From the NCBI RefSeq assembly GCF_022751215.1, contig NZ_JAICDG010000007.1:191643-255642 (forward strand): a stretch of DNA of 64,000 bases, read 5' to 3'. Both the position numbers and the translations under genes were made by a program. Position 1 is the first letter of the stretch. Every line of letters begins with the position of its first letter. This document shows positions 24,013 through 32,440 of the stretch, piece after piece. Under the pieces are notes generated by a model. That model was not told the origin of the DNA, did no database searches, and worked only from the letters and a program-made list of their open reading frames with translations. The DNA is from Actinomadura terrae. Lineage in GTDB: Bacteria > Actinomycetota > Actinomycetes > Streptosporangiales > Streptosporangiaceae.

Positions 24013-24789
24013 ATGCGAGCGCCCGACGTCAGCGTCGACCTGTACCGGGACATCACCGGGTTCGCCTACGGCACACCGCCGTGGGCGCACACCTTCGCCG
24101 AGGTCGGGACGGACGCGGGGCTGCTGCTGTTCGTCGTGCTGTTCGCGGCCGGCTGGTGGCGGGCGCGCGGCGCGGACGCCCGGGCGATGGGCCTGGCGCT
24201 GGCGGCGCCGGTCGCGATGGTCGCCGCGTACCTGGTCAGTGAGGTGTCCAAGGGGTACCTGCGGGAGGAGCGGCCCTGCCGGGCGGTGGCGGGCGCGGTG
24301 CACATCGCGGCGTGTCCGGCGCCGGGCGACTGGTCGTTCCCGAGCAACCACGCGACGATCGCGGCGGGCTCGGCGGCGGCGCTCGTGGTGGCCTGGCGGG
24401 CGACGGCGCCGCTGGTGCTGCCGCTGGCGGCGCTGATGGCCCTCTCCCGCGTGTTCGTCGGAGTGCACTACCCCCACGACGTCGCCGCCGGGTTCGCGGT
24501 GGGGTGCCTGGTCGCGCCGGTGACGGCGGTGCTGCTGGTGCGGGCCGCGGCGCCGCTGGTGGTGCGGCTGCGGAACGTTCCGGCGGGCGCGGTCCTGCTC
24601 GGCCCCTCCCCCGCCGGCCCCTCCCCCGTGTCCCCCGTCGATCACGGTGATGTGGGCGAGCCGGGGGTGCCGCGTCCGGCCGTCCCGGTGGGCGCGGCCT
24701 CCGGCGCGGCGGGCGGTGACGCGGCGGTCACGATGCCCGACGTGGGGGGCGCGGTGCGCGGCGCCCCCGGGCGGCCCCCGCTGCCCTGA
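24013..24789 (+). CDS. PAP2-superfamily membrane phosphatase
   Basis: 258 residues with five to six membrane segments. The three phosphatase motifs are intact: KGYLREERP (K-x6-RP), FPSNHATIAAG (PSNH) and SRVFVGVHYPHDVAAG (SR-x5-H-x3-D). It probably dephosphorylates a lipid or polyprenyl (pyro)phosphate at the outer face of the membrane. The last ~60 residues are a Pro/Gly/Val-rich hydrophilic tail absent from typical members. ATG 24013 follows GAGGGAGAGC; a GTG at 24001 is in frame but has no site. Confidence 0.88.
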   Translation: MRAPDVSVDLYRDITGFAYGTPPWAHTFAEVGTDAGLLLFVVLFAAGWWRARGADARAMGLALAAPVAMVAAYLVSEVSKGYLREERPCRAVAGAVHIAACPAPGDWSFPSNHATIAAGSAAALVVAWRATAPLVLPLAALMALSRVFVGVHYPHDVAAGFAVGCLVAPVTAVLLVRAAAPLVVRLRNVPAGAVLLGPSPAGPSPVSPVDHGDVGEPGVPRPAVPVGAASGAAGGDAAVTMPDVGGAVRGAPGRPPLP

Positions 24790-24876
24790 CGCCACCCCGG
24801 AGAGGCCGGGCCCGGGCCCGGCCCGTTTCCCATGACCGGCCCGCGCCGCCCTGCCTCCCCGCCGTGACCGGGAGGG

Positions 24877-24892
24877 CCTGACGAAAGTCAGG
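24877..24892. promoter_or_regulatory. Putative response-regulator operator CCTGACGAAAGTCAGG
   Basis: A 16-bp inverted repeat (CCTGAC-GAAA-GTCAGG) about 50 bases before the -10 box TAGCGT (24938-24943) of the ABC exporter operon. The 11-bp core GACGAAAGTCA recurs at 29390-29400 before the kinase gene that is transcribed towards this operon. Confidence 0.6.
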
Positions 24893-24978
24893 GGGGCGGG
24901 GCGACGATCGCGCACTGCGCGGGGCCCGCCCCGCCTCCTAGCGTCGGTGCCACGACGACACCGCGGCCGGGAGGCTTG

Positions 24979-25923
24979 ATGATCACATTGCGGCGGCTGA
25001 CGAAACGCTACGGGGACACCACCGCCGTGCGGGACCTCACCCTGGACATCGCGCCGGGGCGCGTCACCGGGTTCCTCGGACCCAACGGCGCAGGAAAATC
25101 CACGACGATGCGGATGATCCTCGGCCTGGACCGTCCCACCGCCGGGCACGCCCTGGTCGGCGGGCGCCCCTACGGCGCGCTGCGGCACCCGCTCCGGGAG
25201 GTGGGGGCGCTGCTGGACGCCGGCGCCGTCCACCCCGGGCGGTCCGCGCGGCGGCACCTGCTGGCCATGGCGCGCAGCAACGGCATCCCCGCCCGCCGCG
25301 TCGAGGAGGTCCTCGCCACGGTCGGGCTCGAGCGCGTCGCCGGGAAGCGGGCCGGGTCCTACTCCCTCGGCATGGGGCAGCGGCTCGGCATCGCCGGGGC
25401 GCTGCTGGGCGACCCGGCGGTGCTGATGTTCGACGAGCCCGTCAACGGCCTGGACCCCGACGGCGTCCGGTGGGTGCGGGGCCTGATGCGGTCGCTGGCC
25501 GCCGAGGGGCGCACCGTGTTCGTCTCCAGCCACCTCATGAGCGAGATGCAGCTCACCGCCGACCGGCTCGTGGTGATCGGGAAGGGCCGGCTGATCGCCG
25601 ACGCGCCGGTCGCCGAGGTCATCGCGGGCAGCTCCCGCAACGCCGTCCGGGTCCGCAGCCCCGACGCCCGGGGTCTGGCCGCCCGCCTGACCGACCAGAC
25701 CCCGGGGAGCGCGGGGGCCGCCGAGGTCGCCCGCGTCGCCGACGGGGAGCTGCTGGTGACCGGGCTGCCCCTGGAGGAGGTCGGGCTGGCCGCCCACGCC
25801 ATCGGCGCGCCCGTCCTGGAGCTCACCGAGGTCAAGGCGTCCCTGGAGGAGGCGTACATGGAACTGACCGGCACCAGCGTCGAGTACGGCGCGACCACCC
25901 CCCGAGCGGAGACCACCCGATGA
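24979..25923 (+). CDS. ABC transporter ATP-binding protein
   Basis: 314 residues. ATPase motifs: Walker A GPNGAGKST, signature YSLGMGQRLGIA (degenerate LSGGQ, usual for this subfamily), Walker B VLMFDEPVNGLD and the switch histidine in VFVSSHLMSEM. The C-terminal ~80 residues are the accessory domain of CcmA/DrrA-type export ATPases. ATG 24979 is preceded by GGGAGG; a TTG one codon earlier is possible. It is coupled by ATGA to the permease gene. With the operator at 24877 and the convergent two-component genes it probably forms a signal-controlled export system for a drug, peptide or lipid. Confidence 0.92.
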   Translation: MITLRRLTKRYGDTTAVRDLTLDIAPGRVTGFLGPNGAGKSTTMRMILGLDRPTAGHALVGGRPYGALRHPLREVGALLDAGAVHPGRSARRHLLAMARSNGIPARRVEEVLATVGLERVAGKRAGSYSLGMGQRLGIAGALLGDPAVLMFDEPVNGLDPDGVRWVRGLMRSLAAEGRTVFVSSHLMSEMQLTADRLVVIGKGRLIADAPVAEVIAGSSRNAVRVRSPDARGLAARLTDQTPGSAGAAEVARVADGELLVTGLPLEEVGLAAHAIGAPVLELTEVKASLEEAYMELTGTSVEYGATTPRAETTR

Positions 25924-26756
25924 CCACCGACGCCCCCCTGACCGCCGACGTCCAGGACGCGCCGCACGCGACGCGCGCGGCGCACGTGAGGGGCGGCGGG
26001 ACGCGCGGCGCGGTCGCCGCCGAGTGGACCAAGCTGTGGTCGGTCCGCTCCACCTGGTGGGGCCTGGCCGGGTCGCTGCTCATGATGGTCCTGATGTGCG
26101 TGATCATGGCGACGGCGACGGTCGGCGCCAACACCGACCCCGCCGCCGAGGACCCGCCCGGGGTGGTGTCGGCCAGCGGCGTCGCGACCGGGTCGGTGGA
26201 CATGGTGCAGTTCGTCGTGCTGACCCTCGCGATCCTGGTCATCACCGGCGAGTACGCGACCGGCGCCGTCCGCGCGACCCTCCAGTGGGTGCCCGTCCGC
26301 GCGCGGATGCTGCTGGCCAAGGGCGCCGTCGTCGCGGCCGTGGTGCTCCCGACCGGGACCGTGCTGGCCCTCGCCGGGACCGCCACCGCCTACCCCCTCC
26401 TCGGCGAGTGGGGGCGGCTGAGCGCCGCCGGCCTCGCCCGCGACGCGCCCGCCACCGGCGTCTACCTGGCGCTGGTCAGCCTCATGATCCTGGGCGTGGG
26501 GGCGATGCTGCGCAGCACCGCCGCGACCCTCACCACCGCGTTCCTGTTCCTGATGGTGCTGCCGCTGACGCTGGCCAACAGCGGCTCGAGGGTGCTGGTG
26601 CACGTCGCGGACGCGCTGCCCAGCAGCGCCGGCCGCCACTTCCTCAGCGGCGAGGACGCCCCCTACCCCGCGGCCGCCGGGCTGGCGATCCTCACCGCCT
26701 GGACCGCCGCCGCGCTCGCCGGCGGGATCACCGTCCTGCGCCGCCGCGACGCCTGA
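25920..26756 (+). CDS. ABC transporter permease (ABC-2 type)
   Basis: 278 residues with six hydrophobic segments. The beginning AAEWTKLWSVRSTWWGLAGS is the standard entry of ABC-2 permeases partnered with such ATPases; FVVLTLAILVITGEYATGAVRATLQWVP is the conserved second block, and the last helix ends in LRRRDA. A hydrophilic N-terminal extension of about 33 residues precedes the first helix. It overlaps the ATPase gene by ATGA and ends before a strong hairpin at 26781. Confidence 0.9.
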   Translation: MTTDAPLTADVQDAPHATRAAHVRGGGTRGAVAAEWTKLWSVRSTWWGLAGSLLMMVLMCVIMATATVGANTDPAAEDPPGVVSASGVATGSVDMVQFVVLTLAILVITGEYATGAVRATLQWVPVRARMLLAKGAVVAAVVLPTGTVLALAGTATAYPLLGEWGRLSAAGLARDAPATGVYLALVSLMILGVGAMLRSTAATLTTAFLFLMVLPLTLANSGSRVLVHVADALPSSAGRHFLSGEDAPYPAAAGLAILTAWTAAALAGGITVLRRRDA

Positions 26757-26780
26757 CCCGCCCTCGGGGGAGCGGACGCC

Positions 26781-26804
26781 GCGCCCCGGGCCTTCCCGGG
26801 GCGC
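26781..26804. terminator. Strong bidirectional hairpin
   Basis: GCGCCCCGGG-CCTT-CCCGGGGCGC: a perfect 10-bp GC stem with a four-base loop between the convergent ABC permease and response regulator genes. Confidence 0.75.
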
Positions 26805-26829
26805 GGGCGCGCCGCGTCCCTCAAGGGGG

Positions 26830-27507
26830 TCAGGCGGGACGCGGGGTCTCGTCGATGCCGTCGACCAGGCCCGCCTCGTACGCCAGCACCGCCGCCTGCA
26901 CCCGGTTGCGGACGTCCAGGCGCGTCAGGATCGCGCTCACGTACGCCTTCACCGTCCCCTCCACCACGTGCAGCCGCCGCGCGATCTCCGCGTTGGACAG
27001 GCCCGCGCCCAGCAGCGCCAGCACCTGCCGCTCCCGCGGCGTCAGCCCGTCGGTGCGCTCCCGCGCCCGCGCCCCGCCCGCCATCCGCCCCCCGCCGAGC
27101 TCGGTGATCACCCGGTGGGCGACCTGCGGCGACAGGTACGCGGCGCCGCCCGCGACCGCGCGGACCCCCGCGATCAGCTCCCGCGGGTCCCCCGACTTCA
27201 GCAGGAACCCGCTCGCGCCGCCCGACAGGGCCCGCGCGATGTACTCGTCCTCACCGAACGTCGTCAACATGATCACGCCGGTGGCCGGGGCCAGCCGGTT
27301 CAGCTCGGCGGCGGCGGCCAGCCCGTCCAGCCGCGGCATGCGGATGTCCAGCAGCGCCACGTCCGGGCGGTGCGCCAGCGCCGACTCCACCGCCTCGCGC
27401 CCGTCGGCGGCCTCCGCGACCACCTCGATCCCCGCGTCGGCCGACAGGATCGCCCGCACCCCCGCGCGGATCATCGCCTCGTCGTCGGCGAGCAGAACCC
27501 TGATCAC
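26830..27507 (-). CDS. NarL/LuxR-type response regulator (system 1)
   Basis: 225 residues: receiver domain with acidic pocket DDE (8-10), phosphoacceptor Asp54 in LLDIRMP and Lys in FLLKSGDP; C-terminal LuxR-type HTH LTPRERQVLALLGAGLSNAEIARRL followed by VVEGTVKAYVSAILTRL. GTG 27507 overlaps the kinase stop (GTGA), so kinase and regulator are co-translated. The likely DNA targets are the two GACGAAAGTCA sites, one before its own kinase gene and one before the neighbouring ABC exporter. Confidence 0.93.
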   Translation of the reverse strand: MIRVLLADDEAMIRAGVRAILSADAGIEVVAEAADGREAVESALAHRPDVALLDIRMPRLDGLAAAAELNRLAPATGVIMLTTFGEDEYIARALSGGASGFLLKSGDPRELIAGVRAVAGGAAYLSPQVAHRVITELGGGRMAGGARARERTDGLTPRERQVLALLGAGLSNAEIARRLHVVEGTVKAYVSAILTRLDVRNRVQAAVLAYEAGLVDGIDETPRPA

Positions 27508-29351
27508 CCCTCGTCCTCCCCGATCGTCGCGCCCTGCCCGGTCCGGTAGGTGTCCTTCCCGATCAGTGTGCCGCCCGCGAAGCACAGCCGGTACACGTGC
27601 GCCAGGCCCAGCAGGTTGGTGTTGGGACGGTAGTAGCGGCAGTCCGCGCCCACCGGCTCGGGCACCCGCTCGCGGACCTCGCTCACCCCCATCGCCTCCC
27701 GCTCGGGAAGCACCCGCTCCACCCGCGCCTGCGGGTCCCCCACGCGCAGCGCGTCGTAGTCGGCCGGTCTCAGCTCCGAGGTGTAGGTCGCGCGGACGTA
27801 GTAGCCGACCATCACCGTCGACAGCACCATGATCAACCCGGCCGGGACCGCGATCGCCGTGACCAGCCCGCGCCGCACCTGGCGGCGCTCGCGCGCCAGA
27901 TGCCGCGCCGACTCCGACGCCCACTCCCCCCGGCCCCCCTCACTGGCCGGGCCGTCCCCGTCGGTGGTGGAGCCGGCGGGGTCGTGCGGCGCGGCGGGCG
28001 CCGTGGGCGCCTCGGGCATCTCCGCGACGACCTCGAACCCGCCGCCGCGCGAGGGGCCCGCCCGCAGCGTCCCGCCCGCCACCCGGACCCGCTCGGCCAG
28101 CCCCGTCAGCCCGCGCCCGCCGCCCGAGGGCAGCAGCGGCGGCCGCTCCGGCGGCTCGTTCACCACCCGCACACAGATCACCCCGTGCCCGTCCGCGTCC
28201 GCGCGGCGGGTCACCGACACCGTCACCGCAGCGCCCGGCGCGTGCTTGGCCGCGTTGGTGATGCCCTCCTGGACGACCCGGTGCGCCGCCAGCCGCACCA
28301 GCCCCGCGACCTCCCCGGCCTCCACCGCCGTCACACCGCCCCCGCCACCGCTCTCCTGGCCGTCACCGTCGCCGGTGGGGGCCAGGCGGATCGGGACGCC
28401 CGACGCCCGCGCCCGCTCCACCAGGTCGCCGATGCCCTCCCGGGCCGGGCGGATCCGCGGCCCGCCCTCCACCTCCCCCGCACCGGCCTCCCCGCCGGCC
28501 GCGTCCGCGGCGGGCGCGGCACCGCCGTCCTCCCGCAGCACACCGATGATCTCCCGCAGGTGCTCGGTCGCCTCCGCCGCGCCCGCCCGCAGCTCCGCCG
28601 CCGCGCGCCGGTGCCGCTCGTCCAGCCCCGCCGAGACCTGCAACGCCCCCGCCCGCACCGCGATCAACGCCAGCTCGTGCCCCAGCGAGTCGTGCATGTC
28701 CTGCGCGATCCGGGCGCGCTCGCGCAGCCGCTCCCGGTCGGCGATGATCCGCTGCTCGCGCTCCAGCCGGTCCGCGCGCTCCCACCCCGCCCGCAGCAGC
28801 TCCTGGTACTGCTGCCAGTACCGGCCCACCAGCCACGGCAGGACGCCCAGCAGCACCAGCCAGATCGTCAACGGGAACCAGGTCGTCACCTGCACGCCCC
28901 GCACCAGCTGGAACAGCGTCCACCCGACGAACACGCCCGAGAACGTCCACAGCACCGGACGCGACCCCCGCATCCGCCGCCCCGCCAGATACGACGCCAC
29001 CGGCACCCCGAACACGTAGTTGCCGCTCACCAGCAGCAACCCCAGCACCGCCCACACCGCCGCCAGCGGCCACACCCGCGACAGCACCACCGCCGCCGCC
29101 CACACCGCGAGCCCGCCCGCCTGCACCCACCAGCCCGCGTCCCCGGTGACCGGCAGCATCGGCCCGCCCACCACCGGCAGCGCCGGCACCGCGAACAGCA
29201 ACGCGTCCCTGACCCGCGCCGCCCGCGTCGGACGCCGCAGCCGCGCCCGCACCTCCCCCGGCGGCGGCACCCGCGCGGCCACCCACGCGGCCACCCGCGC
29301 CGGCGCCCCCCGCACCACACCGGCCCGGACACCGGCACCCCACTCGCTCAC
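27504..29351 (-). CDS. DesK-type sensor histidine kinase with C-terminal membrane helix and extracytoplasmic domain
   Basis: 615 residues. N-terminal block of four to five membrane helices (~70-210), a HisKA_3 dimerisation region with the phosphorylated His in QDMHDSLGHE, and a HATPase domain (VVQEGITNAAKHAP; GGGRGLTGLAERV). Unusually the protein goes on: a Thr/Pro/Gly-rich linker, one more membrane helix at ~495-519 (GLVTAIAVPAGLIMVLSTVM) and a 96-residue tail with two cysteines (571, 590). The tail segment YDALRVGDPQARVERVLP resembles the start of SmpA/BamE-like domains. Start GTG 29351 is set by TAGCGT 7 bases upstream (leaderless). Confidence 0.88.
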   Translation of the reverse strand: MSEWGAGVRAGVVRGAPARVAAWVAARVPPPGEVRARLRRPTRAARVRDALLFAVPALPVVGGPMLPVTGDAGWWVQAGGLAVWAAAVVLSRVWPLAAVWAVLGLLLVSGNYVFGVPVASYLAGRRMRGSRPVLWTFSGVFVGWTLFQLVRGVQVTTWFPLTIWLVLLGVLPWLVGRYWQQYQELLRAGWERADRLEREQRIIADRERLRERARIAQDMHDSLGHELALIAVRAGALQVSAGLDERHRRAAAELRAGAAEATEHLREIIGVLREDGGAAPAADAAGGEAGAGEVEGGPRIRPAREGIGDLVERARASGVPIRLAPTGDGDGQESGGGGGVTAVEAGEVAGLVRLAAHRVVQEGITNAAKHAPGAAVTVSVTRRADADGHGVICVRVVNEPPERPPLLPSGGGRGLTGLAERVRVAGGTLRAGPSRGGGFEVVAEMPEAPTAPAAPHDPAGSTTDGDGPASEGGRGEWASESARHLARERRQVRRGLVTAIAVPAGLIMVLSTVMVGYYVRATYTSELRPADYDALRVGDPQARVERVLPEREAMGVSEVRERVPEPVGADCRYYRPNTNLLGLAHVYRLCFAGGTLIGKDTYRTGQGATIGEDEG

Positions 29352-29358
29352 CCGACCC

Positions 29359-29364
29359 ACGCTA
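29359..29364 (-). promoter_or_regulatory. -10 box TAGCGT of kinase 1
   Basis: Read on the minus strand, TAGCGT ends 7 bases before GTG 29351. The GACGAAAGTCA site is centred about 33 bases further upstream, near the -35 position. Confidence 0.55.
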
Positions 29365-29389
29365 CAAGCCGGTGAACAGCGCCGACACC

Positions 29390-29400
29390 GACGAAAGTCA
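29390..29400. promoter_or_regulatory. Second copy of the GACGAAAGTCA site
   Basis: Identical over 11 bases to the core of the inverted repeat at 24877-24892. It lies between two divergent two-component operons, so it could influence both. Confidence 0.6.
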
Positions 29401-29469
29401 AGGATCGCCGCCCCCACTTCCGCGGCCGCCCGCGCGGGCGTCCCGGCCTCGCCGCACCCCGCTCTGAAC

Positions 29470-29475
29470 TAGGTT
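29470..29475 (+). promoter_or_regulatory. -10 box TAGGTT of kinase 2
   Basis: TAGGTT ends 7 bases before GTG 29483; there is no Shine-Dalgarno sequence. Leaderless promoter pattern as elsewhere in the window. Confidence 0.5.
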
Positions 29476-29482
29476 GGGGCCC

Positions 29483-30991
29483 GTGACCGACACCCGACCG
29501 CCCCGGCCGGAACCGGCGGCCGGACCCGCCCCCCGACCGGCGGGAACCACGGCCGGACCCCCCGACACCCCCGGCACCGACACCCCCGGGCCCCACAGCG
29601 CCGAACCGACGCGCGCCCCAGGGCGGGTGCGGCGGGTGGTGCGGCCGCTCGCGGGGCTGCTGCCCGCGCGGCGCCCGCCCTCCCCGCCGCACGTCCGCGA
29701 CGCCGACATCGCCCTGGCCGTCGGCGCGCTGCTGGTCACCGTCGTGATGAGCGCCGTCGCCACCGGCCCCGAGGACCGGCCCCTGTGGCCCGGCGGCCTC
29801 GTCCTGATCGTCCTCACCACCGTCCCCCTCGCGCTGCGCCGCCGCCACCCCCTCCTGCTGCTGGTCGCCGCGACCCTCGGGCCCCCGCTGTACTACCCGC
29901 TCGGCTACCCCGACGGGCCGCTGGCGTTCGTGTTCCTGGTCGCGCTGTTCAACGCCGCCGTCGAATGCCGCCTCGCGGTGTCGCTGGGCGCCGTCATCGT
30001 CGTCAACGCCGGGTTCCTCGCCGCGTCCCTGGGCCGCGGGCACGACGGCGGCGACGACCCCCAGGCCATCGTCGACGCCCGCGGCGTGACCTCCCTCACC
30101 CTCGGCCTGCTGATCACCATCGGGCTCGGGCAGTACGTCCGCAGCCGCCGCGACCGCGCCGAGGCCGCCGAACGCCGCGCCGCCGAGGCCGAACGGAGCC
30201 GCGAGGAGGAGGCCCGCCGCCGCGCCACCCAGGAACGGCTGCGGATCGCCCGCGAACTCCACGACGTCCTCGCCCACCAGATCTCCCTCATCAACGTCCA
30301 GGCCGGCGCGGCCCTGCACCGCCGCGACGACACCGACCGCGCCTACGCCGCCCTCGAGGCGATCAAAGCCGCGAGCAAGGAGACGCTGCGGGAACTCCGC
30401 GGCGTCCTCGGCGTCCTCCGCCAGGTCGACGACGACGCCCCCGACACCCCGGGCGGGCCCGGGCGCGGGGGCAGCCCCGTCGAGCCCGCACCGACCCTCG
30501 CCCGCATCGACGACCTGCTCCGCCAGACCGCCGCGGCCGGGCTGACCGTCCACCGCGCCGGCGACCTCGCCCCCACCAGCGACGACACCGCCGCCGACAC
30601 CGGCGGCGGCCCGGGCGGCGTCGGCGCGCGGCTGGCCGACCTCCCCCCGCCCGTCGGGCTCGCCGCCTACCGCATCGTGCAGGAGGCGCTCACCAACACC
30701 GTCCGCCACGCCGGAGCCGCCACCGCCACCGTCCGCGTCTTCCGCACCGCCGACACGGTGATCGTGCAGATCGACGACGACGGCACCGCCACCACCCCCC
30801 GCACCAGCGACGGCACCGGCGACGCGATCGGCGACGAGGGCGCGCGCGGGAACGGGCTGCGCGGCATGCGCGAACGCGCCGCCGCCGTCGGCGGCGAACT
30901 GACCGCCGGACCCCGCCCCGGCGGCGGGTTCCGGGTATGGGCACGGCTGCCGCTCGGCGGCCCGCACGAGACAACCGAGGAGAACACGTGA
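29483..30991 (+). CDS. NarL-type sensor histidine kinase (system 2)
   Basis: 502 residues. A long Pro-rich cytoplasmic N terminus (~75 residues) leads into a four-helix membrane block (~75-215), a short coiled coil rich in Glu/Arg (RAEAAERRAAEAERSREEEA), then HisKA_3 with the phosphorylated His in IARELHDVLAHQISL, and a HATPase domain (YRIVQEALTNTVRHAG; GNGLRGMRERAAAVGG). Two Gly/Thr-rich inserts interrupt the kinase core. It overlaps the response regulator gene by GTGA. It stands head to head with system 1 over 131 bases. Confidence 0.92.
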   Translation: MTDTRPPRPEPAAGPAPRPAGTTAGPPDTPGTDTPGPHSAEPTRAPGRVRRVVRPLAGLLPARRPPSPPHVRDADIALAVGALLVTVVMSAVATGPEDRPLWPGGLVLIVLTTVPLALRRRHPLLLLVAATLGPPLYYPLGYPDGPLAFVFLVALFNAAVECRLAVSLGAVIVVNAGFLAASLGRGHDGGDDPQAIVDARGVTSLTLGLLITIGLGQYVRSRRDRAEAAERRAAEAERSREEEARRRATQERLRIARELHDVLAHQISLINVQAGAALHRRDDTDRAYAALEAIKAASKETLRELRGVLGVLRQVDDDAPDTPGGPGRGGSPVEPAPTLARIDDLLRQTAAAGLTVHRAGDLAPTSDDTAADTGGGPGGVGARLADLPPPVGLAAYRIVQEALTNTVRHAGAATATVRVFRTADTVIVQIDDDGTATTPRTSDGTGDAIGDEGARGNGLRGMRERAAAVGGELTAGPRPGGGFRVWARLPLGGPHETTEENT

Positions 30992-31653
30992 TCCGGGTGC
31001 TGCTGGCCGACGACCAGACCCTGGTACGGGCCGGGTTCCGGTCGATCCTGGAGGGCGAGGACGACATCGAGATCGTCGCCGAGGCCGGGGACGGCGACCA
31101 GGCCGTCCGCCTCGCCGGCGACCTCCGCCCCGACGTCGTCCTCATGGACATCCGCATGCCCGTCCTGGACGGCCTAGAGGCCACCCGCCGCATCATGGCC
31201 GACCCGCGGCTGGAGACCGTCCGCGTCGTCATCCTCACCACCTTCGACCTCGACGACTACGTCTACGGCGCGATCAAGGCCGGCGCCAGCGGATTCCTCG
31301 TCAAGGACACCGAACCCCCCGAACTCATCCACGGCGTCCGGGTCGTCGCGCGCGGCGACGCGCTGCTGGCCCCCACCGTCACCCGCCGCCTCATCGCCGA
31401 GTTCGCCTCCCGCATCACCGAACCGCCGCCCGCCGCCGAACTGTCGGCGCTCACCGACCGCGAACGCGAGGTCCTCGGGCTCGTCGCCACCGGCCTGTCC
31501 AACGAGGAGATCGCCGGACGGCTCGTCCTGTCCCCCGCCACCGCCAAGACCCACGTCAGCCGTATCCTGGCCAAACTGGGGGCCAGGGACCGCGCCCAAC
31601 TCGTCGTCCTGGCCTACGAGACCGGCATGATCCGCCCCGGCTGGCTCGGCTGA
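30988..31653 (+). CDS. NarL/LuxR-type response regulator (system 2)
   Basis: 221 residues. Receiver with DDQ (8-10), Asp54 in LMDIRMP, Thr in ILTTFD and Lys in FLVKDTEP; output domain LTDREREVLGLVATGLSNEEIAGRL with VLSPATAKTHVSRILAKL. GTG 30988 overlaps the kinase stop. Its targets are not obvious; the ECF sigma factor gene starts 70 bases downstream and could be read through or controlled by it. Confidence 0.93.
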   Translation: MIRVLLADDQTLVRAGFRSILEGEDDIEIVAEAGDGDQAVRLAGDLRPDVVLMDIRMPVLDGLEATRRIMADPRLETVRVVILTTFDLDDYVYGAIKAGASGFLVKDTEPPELIHGVRVVARGDALLAPTVTRRLIAEFASRITEPPPAAELSALTDREREVLGLVATGLSNEEIAGRLVLSPATAKTHVSRILAKLGARDRAQLVVLAYETGMIRPGWLG

Positions 31654-31723
31654 CACCGCCCGCCGCCGCGGACCGGGGCCCAGCCGGTGCAACCGGACAG
31701 GTCACGGCGGTGTTCGAACAGAT

Positions 31724-32440
31724 GTGACGGTCATGGACGAAACCACCCACCAGGCACGCGCGGACGCGCCGCACCCCGGCACCGGCGGCGGCGCGACGGC
31801 CGCCGAGGCCACGGCCGCGCAGGTCACCGCGGCGCTCGCCCGCGACCTCGACGCCGGGTTCGCCGCCCTGTACGAGGCGTACCGGGGGGCGGTGTTCTCC
31901 ACCGCCCTGCGGCTCACCGGCCGCTGGGCCGAGGCCGAGGACCTGGCCGCCGAGGCGTTCCTGCGCGCCTACCGCGCCCTGTGCGGCTACGGCACCGAAC
32001 GGATCACCGAACTGCGGCCCCGCGCCTGGCTGCTGACGATCCTGACGAACCTGTGGCGCAACGGGCTGCGCACCGCCGCCCGCCGCCCCCCGCCCGGCCC
32101 GCTGGAGGACGCCCCCGACCCGCCCGACCCCGCCGAACCCGTCGAGGCCGCCGCCGCCCGCCACGAGACCCGCCGCGAACTCGCCGCGCTGCTGGAGGGC
32201 CTGCCCGCCGCGCAACGCGCCGCCGTCGTCCTGCGGCACGTCACCGACCTGCCCGTCGCCGAGATCGCCACCGTCCTCGACCTCCCCGAGGGCACCGTCA
32301 AATCCCACATCTCCCGCGGCCTGGCCCGCCTGCGCGCCCTCCACGCCGCCCGCACCGGCCCCGCCGCCCACGAGCCCGCACCCCACGATCCCGCAGCCCA
32401 CCACCACCCGCGCCACCACACGCAAGGGGGCACCCCATGA
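31724..32440 (+). CDS. ECF-type RNA polymerase sigma factor
   Basis: Up to 238 residues. Sigma region 2 (FAALYEAYRGAVFSTALRLT followed by AEDLAAEAFLRAYRAL) and region 4 (LPAAQRAAVVLRHVTDLPVAEIATVL followed by LPEGTVKSHISRGLARLRAL) are intact and separated by a Pro/Asp-rich linker. No anti-sigma factor of the usual zinc type follows; instead the next gene, joined by an ATGA overlap, encodes an alkyltransferase with an Ada-like zinc domain. The C terminus is His/Pro-rich. GTG 31724 and ATG 31733 are both possible starts. Confidence 0.9.
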   Translation: MTVMDETTHQARADAPHPGTGGGATAAEATAAQVTAALARDLDAGFAALYEAYRGAVFSTALRLTGRWAEAEDLAAEAFLRAYRALCGYGTERITELRPRAWLLTILTNLWRNGLRTAARRPPPGPLEDAPDPPDPAEPVEAAAARHETRRELAALLEGLPAAQRAAVVLRHVTDLPVAEIATVLDLPEGTVKSHISRGLARLRALHAARTGPAAHEPAPHDPAAHHHPRHHTQGGTP

